Positions 6,722-13,678 of a DNA stretch of 13,678 nucleotides are shown here, in pieces; positions within the stretch are counted from its first letter, which is position 1; each line of letters starts with the position of its first letter. The stretch lies in contig JANQHU010000142.1 of the NCBI GenBank assembly GCA_028282485.1, forward strand, positions 1 through 13,678, given 5' to 3'. The notes under the pieces are model-generated. The model was not told the origin of the DNA and ran no database searches. It was given only the letters and a program-made list of their open reading frames with translations. Source of the DNA: Bacillota bacterium (lineage in GTDB: Bacteria; Bacillota; UBA4882; UBA8346). The position numbers and the translations under genes are program-made.

Positions 6722-8230
6722 CTAAAACCCTAGCAAATCACTGGTTATCTGGCCCATGGCTTCTTTAGTACAAACTTTTTGATGAATTACTGGTAATTCC
6801 AAGAGTTCTTTTAAATTATCCGGAATTGGTATTTGAGAAAGTTTTTCTAATTCTTCTAATAACTGAAACTCACTTTTTTCTCTAATACCTGCCGACTCCC
6901 CCTGAATTGCTTCCAAAACGCTAGCATTAAATTTATAAGGGCTCGCTGTGGCGGCCAGGAGGAGGGGGGTCTTATCTCCACTGGTTTGCTGATAATCCCG
7001 CGCCACCTTTAATCCTACGGCTGTATGGGGGTCTACTACTTGGCCCTTTTCCTGATAGAGACTTCTAATCAGCGCCTTAGTCTCTGATTCGGTAGCATAA
7101 CCACCATAAAAATGATGCCCCATCTTCTCTCGAATTGCTCTGTCAATCTGGTAACTACCGTTGGTTTGCAATTGCTTCATTAAGTTTTTAATCAAATGAG
7201 TCTCTCCATCGGCCAGTAAAAACAAGAGTCTTTCCAAATTGCTCGATATTAAAATATCCATTGAGGGAGAGATCGTAGTAAAGAATTGGCGATTTTTATT
7301 ATAGACTCCCTCATTAATAAAGTCGGTCAGCACTTTATTGGTATTAGAAGCACAAATCAATTTACGCAATGGCAAGCCCATTTGTTTAGCATAATAAGCT
7401 GCCAAAATGTTGCCGAAATTACCAGTAGGAACTGCCACATTCAACGGTTGACCCACTTCCAAAGCCCCTTGCCGGCAGAGTTGTAAATAGCCATAAAAAT
7501 AATAAACAATTTGGGGCATTAAACGGCCCCAGTTAATGGAGTTGGCCGAGGAAAAAACTTGCCCCCGGGTTTTCAGCTTAGTGCTTAACTCCTGATTAGT
7601 AAAAATTTGTTTGACCCCATTTTGAGTATCATCAAAATTACCTTTAACCGCGATCACGTGGGTATTACTTCCTTTTTGGGTAAGCATTTGCAAGCGCTGA
7701 ATCTCACTCACTCCATCTTCAGGAAAAAAGACGAAGATTTTAATTCCAGGAATATCGGCAAAGCCTGCTAAAGCCGCTTTTCCAGTATCCCCGGAAGTAG
7801 CGGTTAATATAATAATCTCTTGGTTTGGCTCCCCTACCGACCGATTGGCTTCTGTCATTAAAAAAGGTAGCAGTTGTAAAGCCAGATCCTTAAAAGCATG
7901 GGTCGGACCGTGCCATAATTCCAATAAGTATTCTTGGTGGCTTAGCTGAGTTACGGGAGTGATCTCCCGCTGGTTGAATTTGGCCGGATAAGCATAAGCC
8001 GAGGCCAAAATTTGCTTTAATTTTTCCGGTGCCAACTCCGGAATAAAATATTTTAAGATTTCTTGAGCAACAGTTGCATAATCTGCTGTTAATAAACTTT
8101 TTAATTCATTCTGGTTTATCTGGGGGATTGCTTCTGGTAAAAACAGCCCTCCGCCTGGAGCGATCCCCAGGAAAATGGTCTCTAGCGCGGTTAATCCGGC
8201 GTATTCGCCGCGAGTGCTTAAGTACTTCAT
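6722..8230 (-). CDS. thrC: Threonine synthase (long form)
   Basis: PLP enzyme converting O-phosphohomoserine and water to threonine and phosphate, the last step of threonine synthesis, in the cytoplasm. At 502 residues it belongs to the long threonine synthase type, not the short type of about 350 residues. N-terminal signature MKYLSTRGEYAGL; the PLP-binding Lys lies in HGPTHAFKDLALQ (about 107-119). Also seen are TATSGDTGKAAL (phosphate/PLP loop region), AVPTGNFGNILAAYYAKQMG, and the SPSMDILISSNLERL segment. ATG 8230 is preceded by AAGGAG about 13 bases upstream, somewhat long. No hom or thrB lies beside it in the window. It follows the DUF1015 gene by 57 bases and precedes the helicase by 10, so it is probably part of the same transcript. 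No T-box or other leader fits in the 57-base gap. Confidence 0.96.
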   Translation of the reverse strand: MKYLSTRGEYAGLTALETIFLGIAPGGGLFLPEAIPQINQNELKSLLTADYATVAQEILKYFIPELAPEKLKQILASAYAYPAKFNQREITPVTQLSHQEYLLELWHGPTHAFKDLALQLLPFLMTEANRSVGEPNQEIIILTATSGDTGKAALAGFADIPGIKIFVFFPEDGVSEIQRLQMLTQKGSNTHVIAVKGNFDDTQNGVKQIFTNQELSTKLKTRGQVFSSANSINWGRLMPQIVYYFYGYLQLCRQGALEVGQPLNVAVPTGNFGNILAAYYAKQMGLPLRKLICASNTNKVLTDFINEGVYNKNRQFFTTISPSMDILISSNLERLLFLLADGETHLIKNLMKQLQTNGSYQIDRAIREKMGHHFYGGYATESETKALIRSLYQEKGQVVDPHTAVGLKVARDYQQTSGDKTPLLLAATASPYKFNASVLEAIQGESAGIREKSEFQLLEELEKLSQIPIPDNLKELLELPVIHQKVCTKEAMGQITSDLLGF

Positions 8231-8287
8231 AATGATTATTTCTCTCCTTCAAACAATTAGTCCCCGATACTTAATCAACTTTTTAAA

Positions 8288-9967
8288 TTAATAAAAAATA
8301 CGGCGACATTCTAAATAAAAGCGTTTGTCTTCGGCATCGCCCATGGAAAAGGTCTTGCGGGGTAAGGCCCCTTCGGTAATCACCGTTTTAAAGAGCGAAT
8401 CTTTGCCCATGGGTGGTAAATAAAGCCCAATATTTCCCGGGCGACTCCCCAAATCAGCAACTACCTTTTCGCCGTGGACATAGTCCAAGGTTGTTTCCTG
8501 ATAATTTTGTAGTAATTGATCCAAAAACGCTTGTAAAGAACCAACTTCCAAATTATGTTGCGGCTTAGTAATCTGGATTAGGCCTTGAAATTTTTCCTGA
8601 ACTAAACCAATAAAATGATGCTCTTTGGCGGTGGCCCGTTTAGTTAAGACTTCTTGATAAAGATCGGTCGTGGTGCTCGGCTCAAAACTAACTTCTCCCC
8701 CAAAATAATCAGTCATCTCTTTTTGGAAGTCGGCTAAGGATATATTAAAGACCACCCGGTGAATTGGTTCAAAAATTAGTGAGGAATCATGTAAATTAAC
8801 TAGTTCTACCAAAGCGTAACGGGCCGGATGATTCATAACTTCAGCCGTATCCTTGGCCTGGGATTTGACCTTTTCCCAAACAGCTTTGGCAGTGGCTAAG
8901 GAATGATTACCGTCTCCTACGGCAAAGAGTAAGGGGGCATCGTTCTGGGGTAGCTGATACTTTTGCGTATAGACGGCGGGACTGATTAATTCGTGCAATT
9001 TTGCTCCGATTTTAGCCAGTATTTCCGGTTTATCGATCAAATAACCATTGACGCGGCCCCCCTTCATCATTAATTCTGTCTCATAAGCCGGAGTAAAATC
9101 ATTCTTCATCTTTTGTAAAGGCTCAATAATTTGACAAGCCGGATCATCCACTAGGATCATAATGTGGGGTGACTCCAGTAGGGCTTTTTCTCGTACTTTG
9201 ACCCGCGGGGGTAATCTGTCAATAATCGTCCCTTCGGTGGCCCGAATTAAGGTTTTTGAGCCACGGTGATAATCATAACATTCGAGATCCAGAGCCAAGA
9301 CTAAACCGCGCCGTAGTTGTCCTTTGCTAGTATATCTTTCCACATAAATGAAGCCTGGTTGTTGCGGCACCAAGATATTTTCATTTAAGTATTTTTCCAT
9401 ATTTTCTCTAATTTCAGCAATGCGCTGAGTCGCATTTCCTTTTTCTAAATAAACTTCTGGAAAAATCATTTTTAAGGTGGAAGGGCTTTCCCCCACCACA
9501 GTCGCGACTTCTTCCCAATATTCCGGCTCGGAGGTATATTGATCACAAGCAACTACCGCCCATTTTTTTAAATCTAATGCCTGGAGCGGTAATAAAACTT
9601 CCGGGATAGCCACTCCAATTTTGGCTAAACTATCCATACTCATATTATTAAAACCACCTTTTCCATTTTCTTTTTCCTGAATTACTTCATATTTTTCAAG
9701 TATAATACGCCGAAAAGAATCGGCAAGTTTTTCCCAGTTAATTAAATCAACGCGAATAGTTAGGTCCGATTCGGCAAAAGCTTCTTTAGCTGCCAAAATT
9801 CTTTGCAGATCTAATCTTTCATCCCCCAAAACTACCAGATCCAGGTCCGAATAATTACGAGCAGTTCCTTTTACTCGTGAACCAAAAACCCAGACTTCAT
9901 AATTCTTAAGGTGTTTTGCTAAAATATTTTTGACTAAAGTAAAATTTTTCGGACTCAGATCAATCAT
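8288..9967 (-). CDS. MntA-type nucleotidyltransferase (antitoxin) fused in frame to a DUF1015 protein
   Basis: One uninterrupted frame of 559 residues holds two proteins that are normally separate. Residues 1-108 are a minimal (MNT, HI0073-like) nucleotidyltransferase with GSRVKG...YSDLDL, a perfect GSX10DXD (G29-S30, D41-D43), and a third likely acidic residue in RVDLIN (D74). The family partner is the HEPN protein encoded just upstream, which MntA neutralises by adenylylation in studied systems. After YEVIQ, where such proteins typically end, EKENGKGGFNN leads into residues 109-559, a complete DUF1015 protein: AKIGVAIPEVLLPLQALDL, ACDQYTSEPEYWEEV, ATEGTIIDRLPPR, VGDGNHSLATAKAVW and the C-terminal LPRKTFSMGDAEDKRFYLEC. 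DUF1015 biochemistry is not firmly known. ATG 9967 (GAGG, 6 bases upstream) overlaps the hepT stop by 8 bases; a TTG at 9979 would add four residues. DUF1015 may also start internally at 9643. Confidence 0.85.
   Translation of the reverse strand: MIDLSPKNFTLVKNILAKHLKNYEVWVFGSRVKGTARNYSDLDLVVLGDERLDLQRILAAKEAFAESDLTIRVDLINWEKLADSFRRIILEKYEVIQEKENGKGGFNNMSMDSLAKIGVAIPEVLLPLQALDLKKWAVVACDQYTSEPEYWEEVATVVGESPSTLKMIFPEVYLEKGNATQRIAEIRENMEKYLNENILVPQQPGFIYVERYTSKGQLRRGLVLALDLECYDYHRGSKTLIRATEGTIIDRLPPRVKVREKALLESPHIMILVDDPACQIIEPLQKMKNDFTPAYETELMMKGGRVNGYLIDKPEILAKIGAKLHELISPAVYTQKYQLPQNDAPLLFAVGDGNHSLATAKAVWEKVKSQAKDTAEVMNHPARYALVELVNLHDSSLIFEPIHRVVFNISLADFQKEMTDYFGGEVSFEPSTTTDLYQEVLTKRATAKEHHFIGLVQEKFQGLIQITKPQHNLEVGSLQAFLDQLLQNYQETTLDYVHGEKVVADLGSRPGNIGLYLPPMGKDSLFKTVITEGALPRKTFSMGDAEDKRFYLECRRIFY
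9641..9660 (-). promoter_or_regulatory. Internal ribosome binding site and start for a stand-alone DUF1015 protein
   Basis: Within the fused frame, AAGGTGG (9660-9654; one mismatch to AAGGAGG) is followed after 10 bases by ATG 9643-9641, which begins MSMDSLAKIG, the position at which ordinary DUF1015 proteins begin. Initiation here would give a free 451-residue DUF1015 protein. This suggests that the two genes were originally separate and that the antitoxin stop was lost. Use of this start is inference. Confidence 0.5.
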
Positions 9968-10382
9968 TTTTGGCCTCAAGATTTTGATATAAATTTTGGG
10001 CGTCTTGCAAGAATTCTTTGGCTATAGCAAATACTTCGAGAGCGGTATTTTCATTATAAGTGTGAGAAGTGATATTTCTCGCCTCATGATATTTCAGCCA
10101 GGCCGCAACATCAGCAATTAATAAATTTTCAGCACTAATTCGAAAGAGCTCTTTTCTAGAGATACCGTCAACATAGGCATTTCCGATGTTGATAGCCAAC
10201 CACCTTTTCATATATTTCCAGGATAATTCATAAGTAAATTCAAAGTTTTGAATTACTCCTGCTTGCAAACCCCGTACCGCTATTTCATCTAATTGCTCCA
10301 TAAACGGCTCGTCTTCAGTTTTAAAAATAATTTCTTGTAAAGAAGTTATGGCTTTTTTCAGACTGCTCAGTTCTAAGGTCAT
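9960..10382 (-). CDS. hepT: HepT-type HEPN ribonuclease toxin (HI0074 family)
   Basis: Small all-helical HEPN protein of 140 residues, HI0074-like, long annotated as nucleotidyltransferase substrate-binding protein. Family markers seen are LQAGVIQNFEFTYELSWKYMKRW (about 39-61, in two overlapping blocks) and the C-terminal HEARNITSHTYNENTA. The latter contains R102-X4-H107-X-Y109, the RX4HXY motif in which Arg and His form the RNase site and Tyr is the residue adenylylated by MntA in characterised HepT/MntA pairs. All three residues are intact, so the toxin is probably functional. Stop TGA 9962-9960 overlaps the mntA ATG by 8 bases, the usual coupled arrangement. ATG 10382 has AGGAG roughly 14 bases upstream, rather far, which may keep its translation low. 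It begins 48 bases after trpS and no separate promoter is obvious. Gene symbol by family analogy. Confidence 0.88.
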   Translation of the reverse strand: MTLELSSLKKAITSLQEIIFKTEDEPFMEQLDEIAVRGLQAGVIQNFEFTYELSWKYMKRWLAINIGNAYVDGISRKELFRISAENLLIADVAAWLKYHEARNITSHTYNENTALEVFAIAKEFLQDAQNLYQNLEAKND

Positions 10383-10430
10383 TAGTTATTTCCCAACTCC
10401 TTTGCTTCTTACTAGATATCTTTACTTTTG

Positions 10431-11396
10431 CTAATCTTGGTATTTAACTCCGACCCTTTGCCGGGCTTTCTCCACATAAATTCGGGCTACCTCGCGAGCT
10501 TTTTGCGCTCCGGTCTTTAAAACCGCTAGGGCATCATTAGTAGTAATCGCGGCTCTTTGCGCCCGGTAAGGAGCAAAGTAATCCCAAATCACGCCAAACA
10601 ACTCTTTTTTGACTTGGCCATACTTTAAGCCCGGAGTTAAGAAACGCTCTTTCAGTTCTACTTGCTCTTTCTTATCGAGAAATAATGAATATAAATCCAA
10701 CAGGGGATTACCTACAATGGGTTTCGGTTGGTCCACTGGTGTGGAATCGGTTTTGATGGACATTACTTTTTGTTTTAAAGTCTGCTCGTCAGCAAAAATC
10801 TCAATAGTATTGCCATAGGATTTTGACATTTTCTGTCCGTCAATTCCGGGGATTGTCGCAAGCTCGGTTTCGATTGCTACTTCGGGAATGATAAAAGTCT
10901 CGCCGTATGTATTATTAAAACGCAACGCCAAATCCCGAGCCACTTCCACATGTTGTTTTTGATCTTTACCCACGGGAATCAACTCCGAGCCGTAAAGCAG
11001 AATATCCGCTGCCATCAACACCGGATAGGAAAATAAACCATGGCTGGCCGGAATTCCTTTGGCTAATTTATCTTTATAGGAATGGCAGCGTTCTAGCAAA
11101 CCAATACCAGTAATATTGCTCAAATACCAGGTCAATTCCAAAACCTCGGGAACATCCGACTGGACCCAAAAGACTGCTTGAGCAGGATCTAGACCCAAGG
11201 CCAAAAAATCAACTACTGCTTCCAAAGTCTGCTCCCGCAGTCTAACCGCATCAAACTGGGAAGTTAAGGCATGAAAATTGACGATCATACAAAATAATTC
11301 ATGCTGCTCTTGATAAGTAATCATTCGTTTCATCATTCCAAAATAATTGCCAATATGTAGACTTCCGGATGGTTGAATTCCAGACAAAACACGCAT
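10431..11396 (-). CDS. trpS: Tryptophan--tRNA ligase
   Basis: Class I aminoacyl-tRNA synthetase that activates tryptophan with ATP and charges tRNA-Trp in the cytoplasm. The 321 residues are typical of bacterial TrpS. Nucleotide-binding GIQPSGSLHIGNY (6-18) has HIGN at 14-17; the conserved YPVLMAADILLY (124-135), PVGKDQKQHVE (141-151) and KMSKS (189-193) are all present. The C-terminal helical anticodon-binding part follows. ATG 11396 has AAGGAG at 11409-11414, 12 bases upstream. It is preceded by pyrF (97-base gap) and followed by the toxin-antitoxin pair after 48 bases. The upstream gap has room for neither a T-box leader nor a Trp-rich leader peptide, so no tryptophan-specific control is visible. 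Confidence 0.98.
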   Translation of the reverse strand: MRVLSGIQPSGSLHIGNYFGMMKRMITYQEQHELFCMIVNFHALTSQFDAVRLREQTLEAVVDFLALGLDPAQAVFWVQSDVPEVLELTWYLSNITGIGLLERCHSYKDKLAKGIPASHGLFSYPVLMAADILLYGSELIPVGKDQKQHVEVARDLALRFNNTYGETFIIPEVAIETELATIPGIDGQKMSKSYGNTIEIFADEQTLKQKVMSIKTDSTPVDQPKPIVGNPLLDLYSLFLDKKEQVELKERFLTPGLKYGQVKKELFGVIWDYFAPYRAQRAAITTNDALAVLKTGAQKAREVARIYVEKARQRVGVKYQD

Positions 11397-11493
11397 TTCA
11401 ACTAAACACTCCTTAATTACATAAATTTCATGGTTTTTAATTCCGAGGGCTCTTAAATCTTTCTACCTTCATTTTAGCAGCCTTGCCGGGCCT

Positions 11494-12333
11494 TCAGAGT
11501 TTTTGAGTAGCCGCTTCCCGCAAAGCCTGATCCAAGCGTTTGGCTTCAGTAGCGGCCGCCGTAGCAAAATCTTTATCATAAGAAGCATAAAGAATACTCC
11601 GCGAAGCATTGACCATAATTCCTTGCCCGTTGGCTGCCAACCCTTTAGCTACTGTTAGAAAGAGATCCCCACCTTGAGCCCCAATCCCAGGGATTAATAA
11701 TGGCAAGTCTGGCGCCAGGCGCCGCACTTTTTCTAATTCATCGGGATAGGTTGCTCCTACTACCAAACCACAATTACCATTTAGATTCCATTTGGTAGCC
11801 ACTTGGTGAGCCACTACTTGATATAATTTTTTGCCATTTACCTCTAATTCTTGGAATTCGCCAGCTCCAGGATTAGAAGTATGACAAAGCACAATCACTC
11901 CATACTGGGGATCTTTCAGAAAGGGATGAAGCGCTTCTTCCCCCAGATAGGGATGGACAGTAATAGCATGGGCCCCCATAACTTCAAATGCTGCCTTAAC
12001 ATAACCCAAATTAGTATTGCCGATATCCGCTCGCTTGGCATCTAAGATGATTACGTGCCCGGGATAATTGGCCCGGAGATATTCATTAGTCTTCTGCAAG
12101 GCTTCCATGCCAGCTATTCCATAACCCTCGTAAAAGGCCGTATTTGGTTTAAAAGCCAAGCAATATTCGGCAGTGGCGTCAATAATTGCCTTGTTAAACT
12201 GATAGATCCCCTCGGTAACGGATAATTTTTGAAAGGTGGTTGGTAACTTCCGATAATCCGTATCTAGCCCCACACATAAAAATTTTGTTTCTTGCCAACC
12301 CTGCTTTAAAAGTTCTACAAAACTGGTACTCAT
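11494..12333 (-). CDS. pyrF: Orotidine 5'-phosphate decarboxylase, subfamily 2
   Basis: Decarboxylates OMP to UMP, the last step of de novo UMP synthesis. 279 residues, longer than the classic form of about 235, and of the subfamily 2 layout: FLCVGLDTDYRKLP near the N-terminus, AFKPNTAFYEGYG (60-72), catalytic DAKRADIGNT (98-107), ITVHPYLGEEAL, LCHTSNPGA, and phosphate-binding LLIPGIGAQGGD and MVNASRSILYAS. The catalytic D98, K100 and D103 are present. The loop reads KRAD where KRGD is common, probably a neutral change. ATG 12333 has AAGGAG (12343-12348) 9 bases upstream. It is the first gene of the long minus-strand series and divergent from the UPF0182 gene. No other pyr genes lie nearby and no PyrR-type leader fits upstream. 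Confidence 0.96.
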   Translation of the reverse strand: MSTSFVELLKQGWQETKFLCVGLDTDYRKLPTTFQKLSVTEGIYQFNKAIIDATAEYCLAFKPNTAFYEGYGIAGMEALQKTNEYLRANYPGHVIILDAKRADIGNTNLGYVKAAFEVMGAHAITVHPYLGEEALHPFLKDPQYGVIVLCHTSNPGAGEFQELEVNGKKLYQVVAHQVATKWNLNGNCGLVVGATYPDELEKVRRLAPDLPLLIPGIGAQGGDLFLTVAKGLAANGQGIMVNASRSILYASYDKDFATAAATEAKRLDQALREAATQKL

Positions 12334-12554
12334 AATTGACTACTCCTTACTATATTATTTCAATTTTTAAAATACTAATTAAGAATACTATCCTCTAAAA
12401 TATCCAACTGAAAATATTCGCTACTTATAAAATTCTTCCTTCTAGAAGCAGGATTTTTTCCTAAAACCAAGAAATTATAGCTTTGAATTTAGTGAAAACT
12501 GCATATTATTCTAAGTAAACTACCAATTCTAAAAAATTTAAGGAGTGCTTTTTA
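12334..12554. other. Divergent AT-rich intergenic region between pyrF and the UPF0182 gene
   Basis: 221 bases that should carry the pyrF promoter (minus) and the UPF0182 promoter (plus). Clear contents are the pyrF Shine-Dalgarno (12343-12348) and the UPF0182 Shine-Dalgarno (12540-12545). A perfect 10-base palindrome, CTTCTAGAAG (12439-12448), lies near the middle and is followed by a T run (12454-12459). A weak plus-strand promoter candidate is TTGAAT (12483-12488), 15-base spacer, TATTAT (12504-12509). No convincing pyrF promoter was found. No ORF, RNA gene or riboswitch is supported. Confidence 0.5.
12483..12509 (+). promoter_or_regulatory. Possible promoter for the UPF0182 gene
   Basis: TTGAAT and TATTAT separated by only 15 bases, 46 bases before the start codon. 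The hexamers are fair but the spacer is shorter than the usual 17, and AT-rich DNA gives such matches easily. Confidence 0.25.
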
Positions 12555-13678
12555 ATGAAACGATGGCAAAATTTTTTATGGATTGCGGCAATCATTCTTT
12601 TTATGGGAGCCACTTTCTTTATTAACAAGTATTTTGATTGGTTATGGTTTAAAAGTATGGGGGCCTTTAACTCTTTTTGGATCCCCCTTATCACCGGACC
12701 TTTAGTGAAATTTTTGGCTGGCTTTCTCATCTTTTGCTGCTTTATGATCAATCTTTTTATTGCCCGGAAAGCTTTTGGCCGAGTTCGAGTTTATAGTAAT
12801 AGTGAGCAAACAGGGCTGTGGCCCGATTTTTCCCGCACCTCGATACTCTTACCAGGACTTTTGGTGGCCGGGATTCTCTCCTTTATTTTAGCTTCCGGTT
12901 TTACCGTAGACTGGAAGGTGATTCAACAGTTCTTAAATCAAGTGACAGTAGGGACTACGGACCCGATTTTTAATAAAGACTTAGGTTTCTTTCTCTTTTC
13001 TCTTCCTTTCTTTTCCCAACTAATTACCCTGCTTCAATCAACCCTTATTATGTTAATAATTTACACTATCTTTTTATATGTTTTAGCGAAGGCACTCACT
13101 TTTAAAGATGCTCAACTCCAAAAATGGGATCTCTGGCCCCCGGCGAAGATCCACTTAGCCCTCATTACTATTTTCTTGTTAATCATCAAGGTTTGGAGTT
13201 ATCAATTAGGTAAATATAACCTAATGTTTACCGAAAACATCCGACTAACTGGAATTAATTACACTGCTGCCCACTCTAACCTTTTGGCCGCTGATATTCT
13301 TTCCGGGTTAGTGATCGCCGTGATTGCGGTAATTATTATTAGTCTTTTTCAAAAAGGAATTCGGTTACTCCTGGGGAGTTTGGGAGCCTGGTTGTTAGCT
13401 TCGGTTATTCTCTGGGTCTTCTATCCTAATATAATTCAATCTTTTGTGGTAACCCCTAATGAATACGAATTAGAAAAACAGTATTTACAAAACCATATCA
13501 AATTCACCAGAGCGGCTTATGGTTTAAACGAGATTACTAATCAAGTATTTCGGCCTGATAATCAAAAAATGGCCCAATTAGAAATTAGTGATCCGGCTCT
13601 TTCTAACCTCCGGCTTTGGGACTATAAACCCTTAAAACCATCTTATAATCAGTTACAATCTATTCGGCCCTATTATCA
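12555..13678 (+). CDS. UPF0182 family (COG1615) integral membrane protein, 3' end cut by window edge
   Basis: Large membrane protein family of unknown function; family members are usually around 900 residues, and the first 374 are seen here. Translation gives MKRWQNFLWIAAIILFMGAT, an N-terminal membrane segment, and further hydrophobic segments near residues 41-66, 96-116, 150-180, 197-213, 253-275 and 275-297, about seven in all, as in the family's membrane half. A soluble domain then begins with KFTRAAYGLNEI and SNLRLWDYKPLKPSYNQL, ending QSIRPYY at the edge; the RLWD...QLQxIRxYY segment is diagnostic for UPF0182. ATG 12555 has AAGGAG (12540-12545) 9 bases upstream. It is the only plus-strand gene in the window, divergent from pyrF. 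No biochemical role can be assigned. Confidence 0.93.
   Translation, partial: MKRWQNFLWIAAIILFMGATFFINKYFDWLWFKSMGAFNSFWIPLITGPLVKFLAGFLIFCCFMINLFIARKAFGRVRVYSNSEQTGLWPDFSRTSILLPGLLVAGILSFILASGFTVDWKVIQQFLNQVTVGTTDPIFNKDLGFFLFSLPFFSQLITLLQSTLIMLIIYTIFLYVLAKALTFKDAQLQKWDLWPPAKIHLALITIFLLIIKVWSYQLGKYNLMFTENIRLTGINYTAAHSNLLAADILSGLVIAVIAVIIISLFQKGIRLLLGSLGAWLLASVILWVFYPNIIQSFVVTPNEYELEKQYLQNHIKFTRAAYGLNEITNQVFRPDNQKMAQLEISDPALSNLRLWDYKPLKPSYNQLQSIRPYY

Noticed and set aside
11437..11472. Short ORF MKVERFKSPRN upstream of trpS as a tryptophan leader peptide
   Set aside because: It has no Trp codon, no Shine-Dalgarno, and no terminator/antiterminator pair follows; there is also no room for a T-box.
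12506..12751. Minus-strand open frame of 81 codons over the start of the UPF0182 gene
   Set aside because: It is antisense to a clear membrane-protein N-terminus with a good ribosome site, and resembles no known protein.

Overview
The window looks like a chromosomal segment of a low-GC, Gram-positive-type bacterium (Bacillota, clostridia-like). The evidence is the class I heat-shock order hrcA-grpE-dnaK-dnaJ behind a perfect CIRCE operator, a DnaK without the N-terminal insert found in Gram-negative homologues, strong AAGGAG/AGGAGG ribosome binding sites, and clostridial-style homologues (UPF0182, DUF1015, Ski2-like helicase). TGA, TAG and TAA all end normal genes here and Trp is TGG, so the standard bacterial code applies. 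No tRNA, rRNA, CRISPR array or insertion sequence was seen. Genus cannot be fixed from the sequence.

Layout. Nearly everything lies on the minus strand, so transcription runs from high to low coordinates: pyrF (12333-11494), trpS (11396-10431), a HEPN/MNT toxin-antitoxin pair (hepT 10382-9960; mntA starting at 9967), a DUF1015 gene fused in frame to mntA (end 8288), thrC (8230-6722), a Ski2-like DExH helicase with an in-frame stop inside its C-terminal domain (6711-4708, remnant to 4408), and then the heat-shock operon hrcA (4253-3207), grpE (3109-2483), dnaK (2444-600) and dnaJ (572 to the window edge, partial). The only plus-strand gene is a partial UPF0182 membrane protein from 12555, divergent from pyrF across an AT-rich 221-base intergenic region.

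How the genes work together. HrcA represses its own operon at CIRCE; DnaK, GrpE and DnaJ form the folding machine. A TTGACA-17-TATGTT promoter sits just upstream of CIRCE, and a CIRCE-like half-site lies in the promoter spacer. pyrF, trpS and thrC are housekeeping genes of pyrimidine synthesis, tRNA charging and amino-acid synthesis.

The most interesting part is 8288-10382. HepT has an intact RX4HXY motif and MntA an intact GSX10DXD motif. The MntA frame has no stop codon and runs straight into DUF1015, giving a 559-residue two-domain protein. A Shine-Dalgarno-like AAGGTGG inside the frame suggests that DUF1015 may also be made alone. The second notable point is the single TAA that splits the helicase within its DSHCT domain while the homologous reading frame continues unchanged on the other side.
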